Assembly (NCBI GenBank): GCA_028825345.1
Contig: JAPKAJ010000156.1
Location: 1 to 5,701 of the forward strand
DNA length: 5,701 bases
Reading direction: 5' to 3'
Source: Arenicellales bacterium
Lineage (GTDB): Bacteria; Pseudomonadota; Gammaproteobacteria; Arenicellales; UBA868
Part shown: positions 1 through 5,701 of the stretch, piece after piece
How the letters are laid out: every line of letters starts with the position of its first letter
How positions within the stretch are numbered: position 1 is the first letter of the stretch
Translations under genes and position numbers: made by a program
Notes under the pieces: generated by a model
What the model saw: only the letters and a program-made list of their open reading frames with translations
Database searches by the model: none
What the model was told of the DNA's origin: nothing

Positions 1-1
1 C

Positions 2-373
2 GAAACGCCAAGTACAAACGTAACTGGGTCTAATGAAGAGACCCAGAGTCTCTATCGAGGAGAACCTACCGAGGGTCGTGCCAAGGTTGGTTATATCCCT
101 TTAGAGAACATTCTGTTGGAGTTCATCGAACCCGTTGACGGGCCAAGCGTCTGGAAGGATTTTCTGGAACAAAATGGCAACGGTATCCATCATCTTGCCT
201 TTATCGTCGATGGCGTGAAGCAGGTCATTGGCGACCTGGAAGACTTTGGCTTGCCGCTAGTGCATCACGGCAACTTTGCTGCGGCGGCGAACGCGCCTAG
301 TGGCCAGTACGCCTACCTGCAGGGGCTCGACAAATTGGGTTTCGATGTTGAGCTGTTGGCATTTGATACCTGA
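2..373 (+). CDS. VOC-family (glyoxalase/epimerase-like) protein, 3' part
   Basis: The frame is open from the left edge to TGA at 371-373, so the true start lies outside the window; 123 codons are visible. The TTG at 116 falls inside the domain and is not a plausible start. The protein resembles vicinal-oxygen-chelate proteins such as methylmalonyl-CoA epimerase and glyoxalase I, which are cytosolic metalloenzymes built from paired beta-alpha-beta-beta-beta modules. Visible signatures are the end of the first module, VGYIPLENILLEFIEP, with a probable metal-ligand Glu at 119-121; the start of the second module, GNGIHHLAFIVDG, with the paired His codons at 188-193; and the closing strand LGFDVELLAF with Glu at 350-352. 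The first-module His ligand would lie upstream of the window. Three of the four expected ligand positions thus look intact, which supports an active metalloenzyme rather than a degenerate one. The substrate cannot be told. The neighbouring acyl-CoA genes make an epimerase or isomerase role on a CoA ester possible, but this is inference, and a hairpin after the stop may separate its transcript from them. Confidence 0.85.
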   Translation, partial: ETPSTNVTGSNEETQSLYRGEPTEGRAKVGYIPLENILLEFIEPVDGPSVWKDFLEQNGNGIHHLAFIVDGVKQVIGDLEDFGLPLVHHGNFAAAANAPSGQYAYLQGLDKLGFDVELLAFDT

Positions 374-395
374 TCAACAATCAGTTGTAGTAACC

Positions 396-421
396 GCGCC
401 TCAACTTCCTTGTTCAGGCGT
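396..421 (+). terminator. Imperfect hairpin after the VOC gene, possible terminator
   Basis: The arms CGCCTCAAC (397-405) and GTTCAGGCG (412-420) pair over nine positions with a single C-C mismatch, around the loop TTCCTT; G396 and T421 can add a wobble pair. It begins 23 bases after the VOC stop codon, where a terminator is expected. The following bases, TCAAGAATTTAATG, are AT-rich but lack a true T run, so intrinsic termination would be weak. It could instead be an RNA processing or stabilising stem. Confidence 0.4.
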
Positions 422-449
422 TCAAGAATTTAATGTTGAGTCGAATGGG

Positions 450-465
450 TAGTTAACTAACTAAC
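450..465. promoter_or_regulatory. Palindrome TAGTTAACTA running into TAAC repeats, candidate operator
   Basis: TAGTTAACTA (450-459) is a perfect 10-bp palindrome, and TAAC occurs three times in tandem at 454-465. It lies 46-61 bases before the CoA-transferase start, in the only gap large enough for a promoter of the three-gene operon. A TTGAGT at 436-441 could be a -35-like element, but I find no convincing -10 box at proper spacing; TATTGT (469-474) is the best, and it does not pair with that -35. The palindrome is a plausible repressor or activator site, though short enough to arise by chance. Confidence 0.25.
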
Positions 466-502
466 GGGTATTGTGTTTGCCTATCACCAACAACCTAACT
501 AA
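457..502 (+). repeat. Direct repeat CTAACTAA, two copies
   Basis: The octamer CTAACTAA occurs at 457-464 and again at 495-502, 38 bases apart start to start. In both copies a short G run follows closely (CGGG and GGGA). The second copy abuts the ribosome binding site AAGGGAG of the CoA-transferase, so a protein bound there could also affect translation or early elongation. AT-rich 8-mers recur by chance, so this is only suggestive. Confidence 0.3.
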
Positions 503-510
503 GGGAGAAA

Positions 511-1749
511 ATGGAATCACCACTGGAAGATATTACGGTTATCGAGATCGACAATTTTGTGGCGTCCCCGAGCGCGGCCGCAATTCTTGCTGATCTCGGC
601 GCACGCGTAATCAAGATAGAACCTCTGGCCGGTGATCCATGGCGCGGACTCTCCAGACCGACCAAGAACGACGATCTGTCAGAAGCTCTCAAGCAACTGG
701 ATCTTCAGTTCGACGTCGACAACCGGGGTAAGGAGTCAATCGCAGTGGCCCTCGACCAACCAGAGGGTGTAGATCTTGTCCATAAATTGATCGCAAAGGC
801 AGATATATTTATGTGCAATCTGCTCATCAATCGGCAGGAAAAGTTTGGTCTCGATCCAGAGACGCTGCTTGAGCTAAAACCCAATCTTGTGCATGCAACG
901 TTGACGGGTTACGGCACCTCAGGTCCAGATGCCTGGAGACCTGGCTATGACGTGACCGCATTTTTTGGGCGGTCCGGGCTGTATGACGCACAGCGTGAAG
1001 GCGAAGACGGCATCGTACCGATGGCACGTCCTGCGCAAGGTGACCACACAACGGGACTTGCGTTCGTCAGCGCGATCCTTGCTGCACTGCGCCTTGCAGA
1101 AAAATCTGGAGAGGGCCAGGTTGTGGAAACCTCGCTTTATGAAACTGCCGTCTGGACTCAGGCTTCCGACTATGCTGTGACCGCTGTGGATCATGCGCCT
1201 GTCCGTCGCCGCGCTCGCAAAGAGCTGTTGGCCATTACCGGCAACAGGTTTCCATGTGGGGACGGCAAATGGGTGGTATTTAACATGATGCCAGACACAG
1301 CTTACTGGGCCCCTATGTGCCGGGCAATCGGGATCGGGGAACTCATAGACGACGAACGCTTTGCCGACTCGAGATCTAGGTACCGTAATATGGCCGAACT
1401 TATCGATCTCATCGATGCAGCTTTGGCGAAAAAGCCACGCGACGATTGGGGCAAAATATTTGACAAGGCTGGCCTCATTTGGGGTCCTGTTTTGGGTCTG
1501 CACGAAGTAGTTCAGGATCCCCATGCCATCGAGTTGGGCATGTTCCCAAAAATGGAACATCCCGACGCGGGCGCTTATACGACGGTCAACATACCCATGA
1601 GATTCGCGCGCGCGAAGGTGGGGCCCAGGAGCCCTGCGCCTGGCATCGGCGAGCACACTGATTCAGTGTTAGCTGAGTTCGGGTTTAGTGAGGAAGAGAT
1701 CAACAGCATGTTAGAGGCAAAGACGATAGGGAGCGGCGAGCGTGCGTAA
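511..1749 (+). CDS. Class III CoA-transferase (CaiB/BaiF family)
   Basis: This 412-residue protein has the usual length of family III CoA-transferases (formyl-CoA transferase Frc, CaiB, BaiF). These are interlocked-dimer enzymes of the cytosol that move CoA from one acyl-CoA to a free carboxylate through an aspartyl mixed anhydride. Signatures in order are the N-terminal ILADLGARVIKIEPLAGDPW (residues 25-44), the central GYGTSGP (133-139), and QGDHTTGLAF (176-185), whose Asp178 aligns with catalytic Asp169 of Frc. These are followed by GQVVETSLYETAVW (202-215) and the C-terminal GIGEHTDSVLAEFGFSEEEI (378-397). All key elements are present, so the enzyme should be active. The ATG at 511 is preceded by AAGGGAG (501-507) and begins just ahead of the conserved PLEDITVIE strand, so the start is well supported. 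It is probably the first gene of an operon with the kinase, 24 bases downstream, and the acyl-CoA synthetase. The CoA donor and acceptor cannot be told from the sequence; the family also includes racemases such as alpha-methylacyl-CoA racemase. Confidence 0.93.
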   Translation: MESPLEDITVIEIDNFVASPSAAAILADLGARVIKIEPLAGDPWRGLSRPTKNDDLSEALKQLDLQFDVDNRGKESIAVALDQPEGVDLVHKLIAKADIFMCNLLINRQEKFGLDPETLLELKPNLVHATLTGYGTSGPDAWRPGYDVTAFFGRSGLYDAQREGEDGIVPMARPAQGDHTTGLAFVSAILAALRLAEKSGEGQVVETSLYETAVWTQASDYAVTAVDHAPVRRRARKELLAITGNRFPCGDGKWVVFNMMPDTAYWAPMCRAIGIGELIDDERFADSRSRYRNMAELIDLIDAALAKKPRDDWGKIFDKAGLIWGPVLGLHEVVQDPHAIELGMFPKMEHPDAGAYTTVNIPMRFARAKVGPRSPAPGIGEHTDSVLAEFGFSEEEINSMLEAKTIGSGERA

Positions 1750-1773
1750 TATTGTTGTAGTCGACCTGATGAA

Positions 1774-3189
1774 ATGAACACGCTTGGATTTGAAGAAAAC
1801 CTAACGAGAGTGCTGAGCAGTTGCTTTGACGATTTTGATGCGCTTCATGCTGTTGATCGCCTGAGCGGTGGTGCAAGTCAGGAAACCTATAAAATAAAGT
1901 TCTCAAAAGGAGGGAAGGTGTGCACTGCTGCGATGCGCAGGGCCGCCGGTGGTGTGTATGAGAACCCGGACCCTGCGAGACCAGGCCTTGCAGTCGAAGC
2001 CCGGCTGATGCAGATCGCTCGGCAGGCAGGTGTGCCTGAGCCAGCGATTTACCGAGTGCTTACACTAGAAGATAACCTGGGTGCTGGATTCATCATGGAG
2101 TGGCTCGATGGCGAAGCCCTGGGGAGCAGAATTTTAAGATCCCCTGAGTTGGAAGCGATTCGTCCAAGCCTGGCTCGGGAGTGTGGCCAGATCCTGGCGC
2201 GCATTCATGGGATTGATCCGGTGGAGTCTGGTTTGAAGAAGCTGCTTTCCACCATGACTACAGAAGCTTTTATCCAAAAAATGTGGGAGCAGTATCAGGG
2301 CTACGAGACACCACAGCCGATGATCGACTACATCGCTCGTTGGCTGCTTGCACATATCCCCCCCGAGGGTGAGGCCCGACTGGTACACAATGATTTCCGC
2401 AATGGAAACCTGATGGTGACACCAGGAGGTATCAATGCAGTATTGGATTGGGAAGTTGCACAACTTGGTGATCCGGTCAGGGATATAGGTTGGATCTGTA
2501 CGAATTCCTGGCGATTTGGCCGTACCGATATGCGGGTAGGAGGCTTCGGACACCTGGACGACTTGCTTGACGGCTACGAGGCAGAGAGTGGCATTCGCAT
2601 AGACCCCGAGCATGTACATTTCTGGGAAGTATTTGGGTCGTTCTGGTGGGCCGTTGGCTGTCTCAAGATGGCTGACCATTGGCGTAATGGGCCAGACCGG
2701 ACAGTGGAGCGACCAGCCGTTGCTCGCCGGAGTTCTGAGTGTCAGGCCGATTGCGTCAACCTGCTGATCCCGGGCCCTGTAGAGTTGGTGGAAGAAGCCG
2801 ACCCCTTAAGTTCGCTGGATACACCACGAGTCGATGAGTTACTGACCAGTGTTCGCGACTTTCTGCGCGAAGACATGCGCGCCGCCACTCATGGCCGTGA
2901 CAATTTCATGGCGCTCGTTGCTTCTAACTCCCTTGATATTGTACTGCGTGAATTGAGTCTTTCACCTCAGGCTTTGCAGGCAGAAGCAGATCGTTTACGG
3001 CGGTTGCTCGGGTGCGAAGGGGAGGTCATGGCGCTTCGCTGGAAGTTAGCCCAGGCGCTGCGTGATGGCGACTTGACGTTGGACCATCCCGGGCTAGCTG
3101 CACATTTACGAAATACCGTCATCAACCAGCTGGCGATAGATCAACCCCGCTATTCGGCGCTGGCAACCGCATTATCGTTTGAGAATTGA
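1774..3189 (+). CDS. APH-type small-molecule kinase fused to a DUF6285-like domain (LvaA-LvaB-like)
   Basis: Two domains fill these 471 residues. The N-terminal part (about 1-335) is an aminoglycoside-phosphotransferase-type kinase. It shows a nucleotide loop SGGASQETYK (31-40), a probable C-helix Glu in AVEARLM (74-80), the catalytic loop VHNDFRNGN (204-212) with Asp207 as base and Asn212 as metal ligand, and the metal-binding LDWE (224-227) followed by AQLGDPVRDIGW. The later FWEVFGSFWWAVGC (283-296) is also typical of the ACAD10/11- and LvaA-related branch, whose characterised members phosphorylate a hydroxyl on hydroxyacyl-CoAs rather than antibiotics. After a linker, residues 350-460 resemble DUF6285: TPRVDELLTSVRDFL (350-364), an ASNSLDIVLREL stretch (383-394), and a closing AIDQPRY (454-460). 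As I recall it, that domain is usually a separate small protein encoded beside such kinases. The ATG at 1774 has no clear Shine-Dalgarno sequence, and translation may depend on coupling to the upstream gene. No signal peptide or membrane segment is seen. Kinase fold is near certain; the substrate is inferred. Confidence 0.88.
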   Translation: MNTLGFEENLTRVLSSCFDDFDALHAVDRLSGGASQETYKIKFSKGGKVCTAAMRRAAGGVYENPDPARPGLAVEARLMQIARQAGVPEPAIYRVLTLEDNLGAGFIMEWLDGEALGSRILRSPELEAIRPSLARECGQILARIHGIDPVESGLKKLLSTMTTEAFIQKMWEQYQGYETPQPMIDYIARWLLAHIPPEGEARLVHNDFRNGNLMVTPGGINAVLDWEVAQLGDPVRDIGWICTNSWRFGRTDMRVGGFGHLDDLLDGYEAESGIRIDPEHVHFWEVFGSFWWAVGCLKMADHWRNGPDRTVERPAVARRSSECQADCVNLLIPGPVELVEEADPLSSLDTPRVDELLTSVRDFLREDMRAATHGRDNFMALVASNSLDIVLRELSLSPQALQAEADRLRRLLGCEGEVMALRWKLAQALRDGDLTLDHPGLAAHLRNTVINQLAIDQPRYSALATALSFEN

Positions 3190-3196
3190 AAGGAGG
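3190..3196 (+). promoter_or_regulatory. Strong ribosome binding site of the acyl-CoA synthetase
   Basis: AAGGAGG is a full match to the anti-Shine-Dalgarno core, seven bases before ATG at 3204. It decides the start: the frame also offers TTG at 3186, but that codon overlaps the kinase stop and would place this site inside the coding region. It begins immediately after the kinase TGA (3187-3189), an arrangement suited to reinitiation or coupling. Confidence 0.85.
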
Positions 3197-3203
3197 CCGC
3201 TGG

Positions 3204-4901
3204 ATGTACGATGTCTATCAGGAAACCTGGAATACACTAACCGGGCCTGATACACCTTTTGAGGTCGTGGAAATTGAAGTCCGAAACTCAACGATGCGTG
3301 TGTACAAAAATGCACCGTTGAGCCTCCGTGAAATTTGGCTGAGCTCGCTTATCCACGCCGAACGCGATTATCTGGTTTATGGCGATGAACACTGGACCTA
3401 CGCCGAGGTACATGTTCAAGTCGCCTCGATCGCCAATTGGATGGCAGATCAAGGCATCAAATCGGGAGACCGCGTTGCGATCAGCATGCGCAACTACCCG
3501 GAGTGGCTCATGATCTACTGGGCCTGCGTGTCGACCGGTGTCGCGGTGGTGGGTATGAACGCCTGGTGGGTTGAAGATGAGATGGCATACGGTCTGGCTG
3601 ATTCCTCACCTAAAGTGCTGTTTTGCGATGAAGAACGACTCAACCGATTCCTCAATATTCGTGACAAGTTTGCTGGCCTGGCAACCGTTAGTGTCAGGCT
3701 AGAAGAATCGCGATCTGACACCATCGACTTCGCCGAGGTACTTAAAATCGGCGGTGAACTGCCGGACATTTCCGTGGACCCGGATCAGGATGCCTGTATT
3801 TTCTATACATCAGGTACCACGGGATATCCGAAGGGCGCACAGCTCACGCACCGCGGTTGTATTCACAACATCATGAATATGAGCTTTGGTGGGCAGCTGG
3901 CATTACTTACCAGCTGCAAGATGAACAATTTGGAGCCGCCCGACCCGAAAGACGCGCAACCAATGATTGCACTGGTGACGACACCACTGTTCCATGTCGC
4001 GGCCAATAACTGTCTAGCGCACCCGGCTACACGCGGTGGCGGCAAGCTGGTTTTGATGTATCGATGGGATGCCGGTGAAGCACTTAAACTGATCGAAGCC
4101 GAACGCATTACCATTCTTTCAGGTGTGCCAGTCATGGCACGTGAACTAATCAATCATCCAGATTTCGACAAGTACGATACATCAACCCTGCGGTCAGTCA
4201 GTGGCGGTGGGGCCCAGGTACAACCGGATTTGGTGGAGCGAATCGACAAAGCGGTTGGGACCGCCCGCCCAAGTACCGGCTACGGCATGACCGAAACCTG
4301 CGGCGGTATTACGTCAATCGTTGGCGATTTCTTTATCGATAAACCCGAGAGCTGCGGCCCGGCGATGCCGGCATTCGAGATCAAAGTCGTGGATGTACAG
4401 GGCAAAACACTTCCCCAAGGGGAAGCAGGAGAGCTGTGGATACGGGGTGCAGCCGTTATCAAGGGCTACATCAACCAAGAAGAAGCGACAGCGGAAACCA
4501 TCACGGATGGTTGGTTGCACTCCGGGGACATCGCCAGGATTGATGAACACGGATTCATCTTCCTCGTAGATCGAGTTAAAGATATGGTGCTTCGCGGCGG
4601 TGAGAACGTCTACTGCTCTGAAGTTGAAGCGGTACTGCACAGATTGGACGAAATTGCCGAATGTTCAGTGTTCGGCGTCGAAGATGACCGGCTCGGTGAG
4701 GAGGTCGGTGCCAGTATATTTTTAACACCCGGCGCCGAGATCTCTGCAAATGGCATCCGTGAATTTTGTCTGGCCCATATGGCCAAGCACAAATTGCCAC
4801 GGTATATATGGTTCTCACCGGAACCATTGCCTCGCAATGCCAGCGGCAAGTTCCTTAAACGTGAGCTAAGAGATACATTAAATGTTGCGGACGCAGTTTA
4901 G
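3204..4901 (+). CDS. AMP-forming acyl-CoA synthetase (ANL superfamily)
   Basis: This 565-residue cytosolic enzyme should join a carboxylic acid to CoA through an acyl-adenylate, using ATP. Numbered from ATG 3204, it shows the P-loop-like motif YTSGTTGYPKG (201-211), the acyl-pocket region TTPLFHVAANN (259-269), and SGGGAQ (333-338). Further on are YGMTE (360-364), GWLHSGD (436-442), the hinge region VDRVKDMVLRGGENVYCSEV (455-474), and PRNASGKFLKREL (543-555), where Lys549 is the adenylation lysine. All core motifs are intact and the length is typical. Sequence style resembles fatty-acyl or aromatic-acid CoA ligases of the FadD-like group, but the acid cannot be assigned. It follows the kinase by 14 bases and is the last gene of the forward operon, with its own strong ribosome binding site. 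Its position beside an LvaA-like kinase recalls LvaE, the levulinyl-CoA synthetase; this is an analogy of context, not proof of substrate. Confidence 0.95.
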   Translation: MYDVYQETWNTLTGPDTPFEVVEIEVRNSTMRVYKNAPLSLREIWLSSLIHAERDYLVYGDEHWTYAEVHVQVASIANWMADQGIKSGDRVAISMRNYPEWLMIYWACVSTGVAVVGMNAWWVEDEMAYGLADSSPKVLFCDEERLNRFLNIRDKFAGLATVSVRLEESRSDTIDFAEVLKIGGELPDISVDPDQDACIFYTSGTTGYPKGAQLTHRGCIHNIMNMSFGGQLALLTSCKMNNLEPPDPKDAQPMIALVTTPLFHVAANNCLAHPATRGGGKLVLMYRWDAGEALKLIEAERITILSGVPVMARELINHPDFDKYDTSTLRSVSGGGAQVQPDLVERIDKAVGTARPSTGYGMTETCGGITSIVGDFFIDKPESCGPAMPAFEIKVVDVQGKTLPQGEAGELWIRGAAVIKGYINQEEATAETITDGWLHSGDIARIDEHGFIFLVDRVKDMVLRGGENVYCSEVEAVLHRLDEIAECSVFGVEDDRLGEEVGASIFLTPGAEISANGIREFCLAHMAKHKLPRYIWFSPEPLPRNASGKFLKRELRDTLNVADAV

Positions 4902-4931
4902 ATCGGCTGCCGCTTGAGTCGTCACCGGTAT

Positions 4932-4946
4932 GGGTGTTAACCACCC
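4932..4946. terminator. Small stem-loop at the convergent gene junction
   Basis: GGGTG (4932-4936) and CACCC (4942-4946) form a five-base-pair stem around TTAAC. On the forward strand it is followed by GCTATTTTGT, a short T-rich stretch; on the reverse strand no T run follows. It overlaps the hydrolase stop codon and sits 30 bases after the synthetase stop, so it could help end the forward transcript. The stem is short, so support is weak. Confidence 0.25.
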
Positions 4947-5701
4947 GCTATTTTGTACGCCAGCTTTTTAAACTCTTGGCTAAATGGGTGCAAGAAGCCT
5001 GGCATTCGCTGTGTCATGCAAATGCCGGCAAGGTTTGCCTTCGGTGACCACCAGAAGTGAGTGCCTGCCATGCCCCCCCAGTGATATTCGCCAATGCCAC
5101 TTTGCGGCTCGCCAACGGCCGCTTGCTCCTTCAGCGCGAACCCAAGGCCAAACGTTGTACCTGGCATGTCCCACATTGGGAAATTCACGCCAATGCCTTC
5201 GGCGCATTGGTTTGTCCTCATCAGAGTAAGCGTCTCCGGCTTCACAAGAGTTTTGCCATTCAATTGGCCTTCATTGATGATCATCTTCGAGAAGGCGAGA
5301 AAGTCCGCCAACGTTGACATCAATCCACTGCCTCCGGACAGGAAACTGGGCACCTTATCGGTGGTGGTGTTAGCCAAGGAATCCATTGGGGCCACACACT
5401 GGCTCATCGGGTCCAACGGATCAGCAGGCAGATACAGGGTCGTTAACCGATCCTGCTTCTCAATTGGCACGTAAAAGTCTGTATCGTGCATTCCAAGCGG
5501 CTCGAAAATTCGCGCTTTAAGAAATTCGTCAAAACGCTGACCTGACACGACTTCAATAAGGCGCGCGGTCACATCAGTCGCAAAACTGTAGCGCCAGAAT
5601 GTTCCAGGTTGGTAAACTAACGGCAGTTTCCCAAGGGCTGTGCACAGCGACTCGAGGGTCACGTCAGGTCCGGGCGCCAGTGGGTTGAGCGACTCCTCGA
5701 T
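4937..5701 (-). CDS. Serine hydrolase, beta-lactamase/EstB-type esterase family, C-terminal part
   Basis: The reverse frame is open from the right edge to TAA (read from 4939 to 4937), giving 254 visible codons of a protein that is usually near 400 residues. The GTG at 5662 is internal to the fold and unlikely to be the start. The visible part has PGTFWRYSFATDVTARLIEV, where the Tyr-Ser pair (codons 5585-5590) corresponds to the second catalytic motif (Tyr-x-Asn in class C beta-lactamases, Tyr-Ser in EstB-type esterases). Next come RIFEPLGMHDTDFYVP, the central FLSGGSGLMSTLADF, and near the end HWGGMAGTHFWWSP (HWGG codons 5072-5083), which takes the place of the KTG motif. These replacements point to an esterase or related hydrolase rather than a true beta-lactamase. 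The SxxK nucleophile motif and any signal peptide lie outside the window, so activity and location cannot be judged. It converges on the operon with a 35-base gap; a role in freeing an acid for the CoA-forming enzymes is possible but unproven. Confidence 0.9.
   Translation of the reverse strand: MEESLNPLAPGPDVTLESLCTALGKLPLVYQPGTFWRYSFATDVTARLIEVVSGQRFDEFLKARIFEPLGMHDTDFYVPIEKQDRLTTLYLPADPLDPMSQCVAPMDSLANTTTDKVPSFLSGGSGLMSTLADFLAFSKMIINEGQLNGKTLVKPETLTLMRTNQCAEGIGVNFPMWDMPGTTFGLGFALKEQAAVGEPQSGIGEYHWGGMAGTHFWWSPKANLAGICMTQRMPGFLHPFSQEFKKLAYKIAGG

Noticed and set aside
919..1656. Reverse-strand ORF of 245 codons
   Set aside because: It lies wholly antisense to the well-supported CoA-transferase, shows no recognisable family motif, and reads as a shadow of that gene's codon pattern.
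2358..2364. Run of seven C bases as a possible frameshift or phase-variation site (a second run lies at 5073-5079)
   Set aside because: The reading frame continues through conserved motifs on both sides in both genes, and seven bases is short for slippage-based switching.
2134..2679. Reverse-strand ORF of 181 codons
   Set aside because: It is antisense to the kinase across its catalytic loop region, and the translation shows no motif or plausible domain.
1774..2780. Kinase as an aminoglycoside-resistance enzyme
   Set aside because: The details around the catalytic loop and LDWE motif, the extra C-terminal domain and the acyl-CoA gene neighbours fit the ACAD10/LvaA-related metabolic kinases, not resistance enzymes.
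3186..3203. TTG start for the acyl-CoA synthetase, adding six residues
   Set aside because: It overlaps the kinase stop codon and would translate the perfect ribosome binding site at 3190-3196; ATG at 3204 is better placed.
4904..4912. Short inverted repeat CGGCTGCCG after the synthetase stop
   Set aside because: A one-base loop cannot form a stable stem of this size, and no T run follows, so it is not a credible terminator.
5094..5474. Forward ORF of 126 codons opposite the serine hydrolase
   Set aside because: The reverse strand carries clear hydrolase motifs throughout this stretch, and the forward translation is low in recognisable structure.

Overview
The window carries four forward genes and one convergent reverse gene. 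All are ordinary bacterial single-exon ORFs, and together they look like part of a catabolic locus for a carboxylic acid handled as a CoA thioester. Base composition looks moderate (slightly GC-rich by eye) and ribosome binding sites are of Shine-Dalgarno type. A free-living, metabolically versatile proteobacterium, perhaps a marine gammaproteobacterium, would fit, but the taxonomic guess is weak. I see no mobile element, tRNA, rRNA or CRISPR array.

Layout. Bases 2-373 are the 3' part of a VOC (glyoxalase/epimerase fold) gene that enters from the left edge. A 137-bp gap (374-510) follows. It holds an imperfect hairpin (396-421) that may end the VOC transcript, then a 10-bp palindrome (450-459) merging into TAAC repeats, a second copy of CTAACTAA (495-502), and the ribosome binding site of the next gene. 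Then come three tightly spaced forward genes, most likely one operon: a class III (CaiB/BaiF-type) CoA-transferase (511-1749); a fusion of an APH-type small-molecule kinase with a C-terminal DUF6285-like domain (1774-3189); and an AMP-forming acyl-CoA synthetase (3204-4901, start set by a perfect AAGGAGG). Convergent to them, 35 bp downstream, is the 3' part of a serine hydrolase of the beta-lactamase/esterase fold (4937-5701, reverse), which runs off the right edge.

How they may work together. The synthetase and the CoA-transferase both make acyl-CoA thioesters, from ATP or from another CoA donor respectively. The kinase belongs to the branch of the APH family related to the kinase domains of ACAD10/ACAD11 and to LvaA of the Pseudomonas putida levulinate pathway, which phosphorylate the 4-hydroxyl of hydroxyacyl-CoAs. 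In the lva operon the kinase needs a small partner, LvaB, and sits with an acyl-CoA synthetase, LvaE. Here a small domain that I believe is LvaB-like is fused to the kinase, and a synthetase follows directly. The best hypothesis is therefore activation and phosphorylation of a hydroxy acid, possibly released from an ester or lactone by the hydrolase. The acyl-CoA dehydrogenase needed to remove the phosphate is not in the window, and the actual substrate cannot be read from the sequence.
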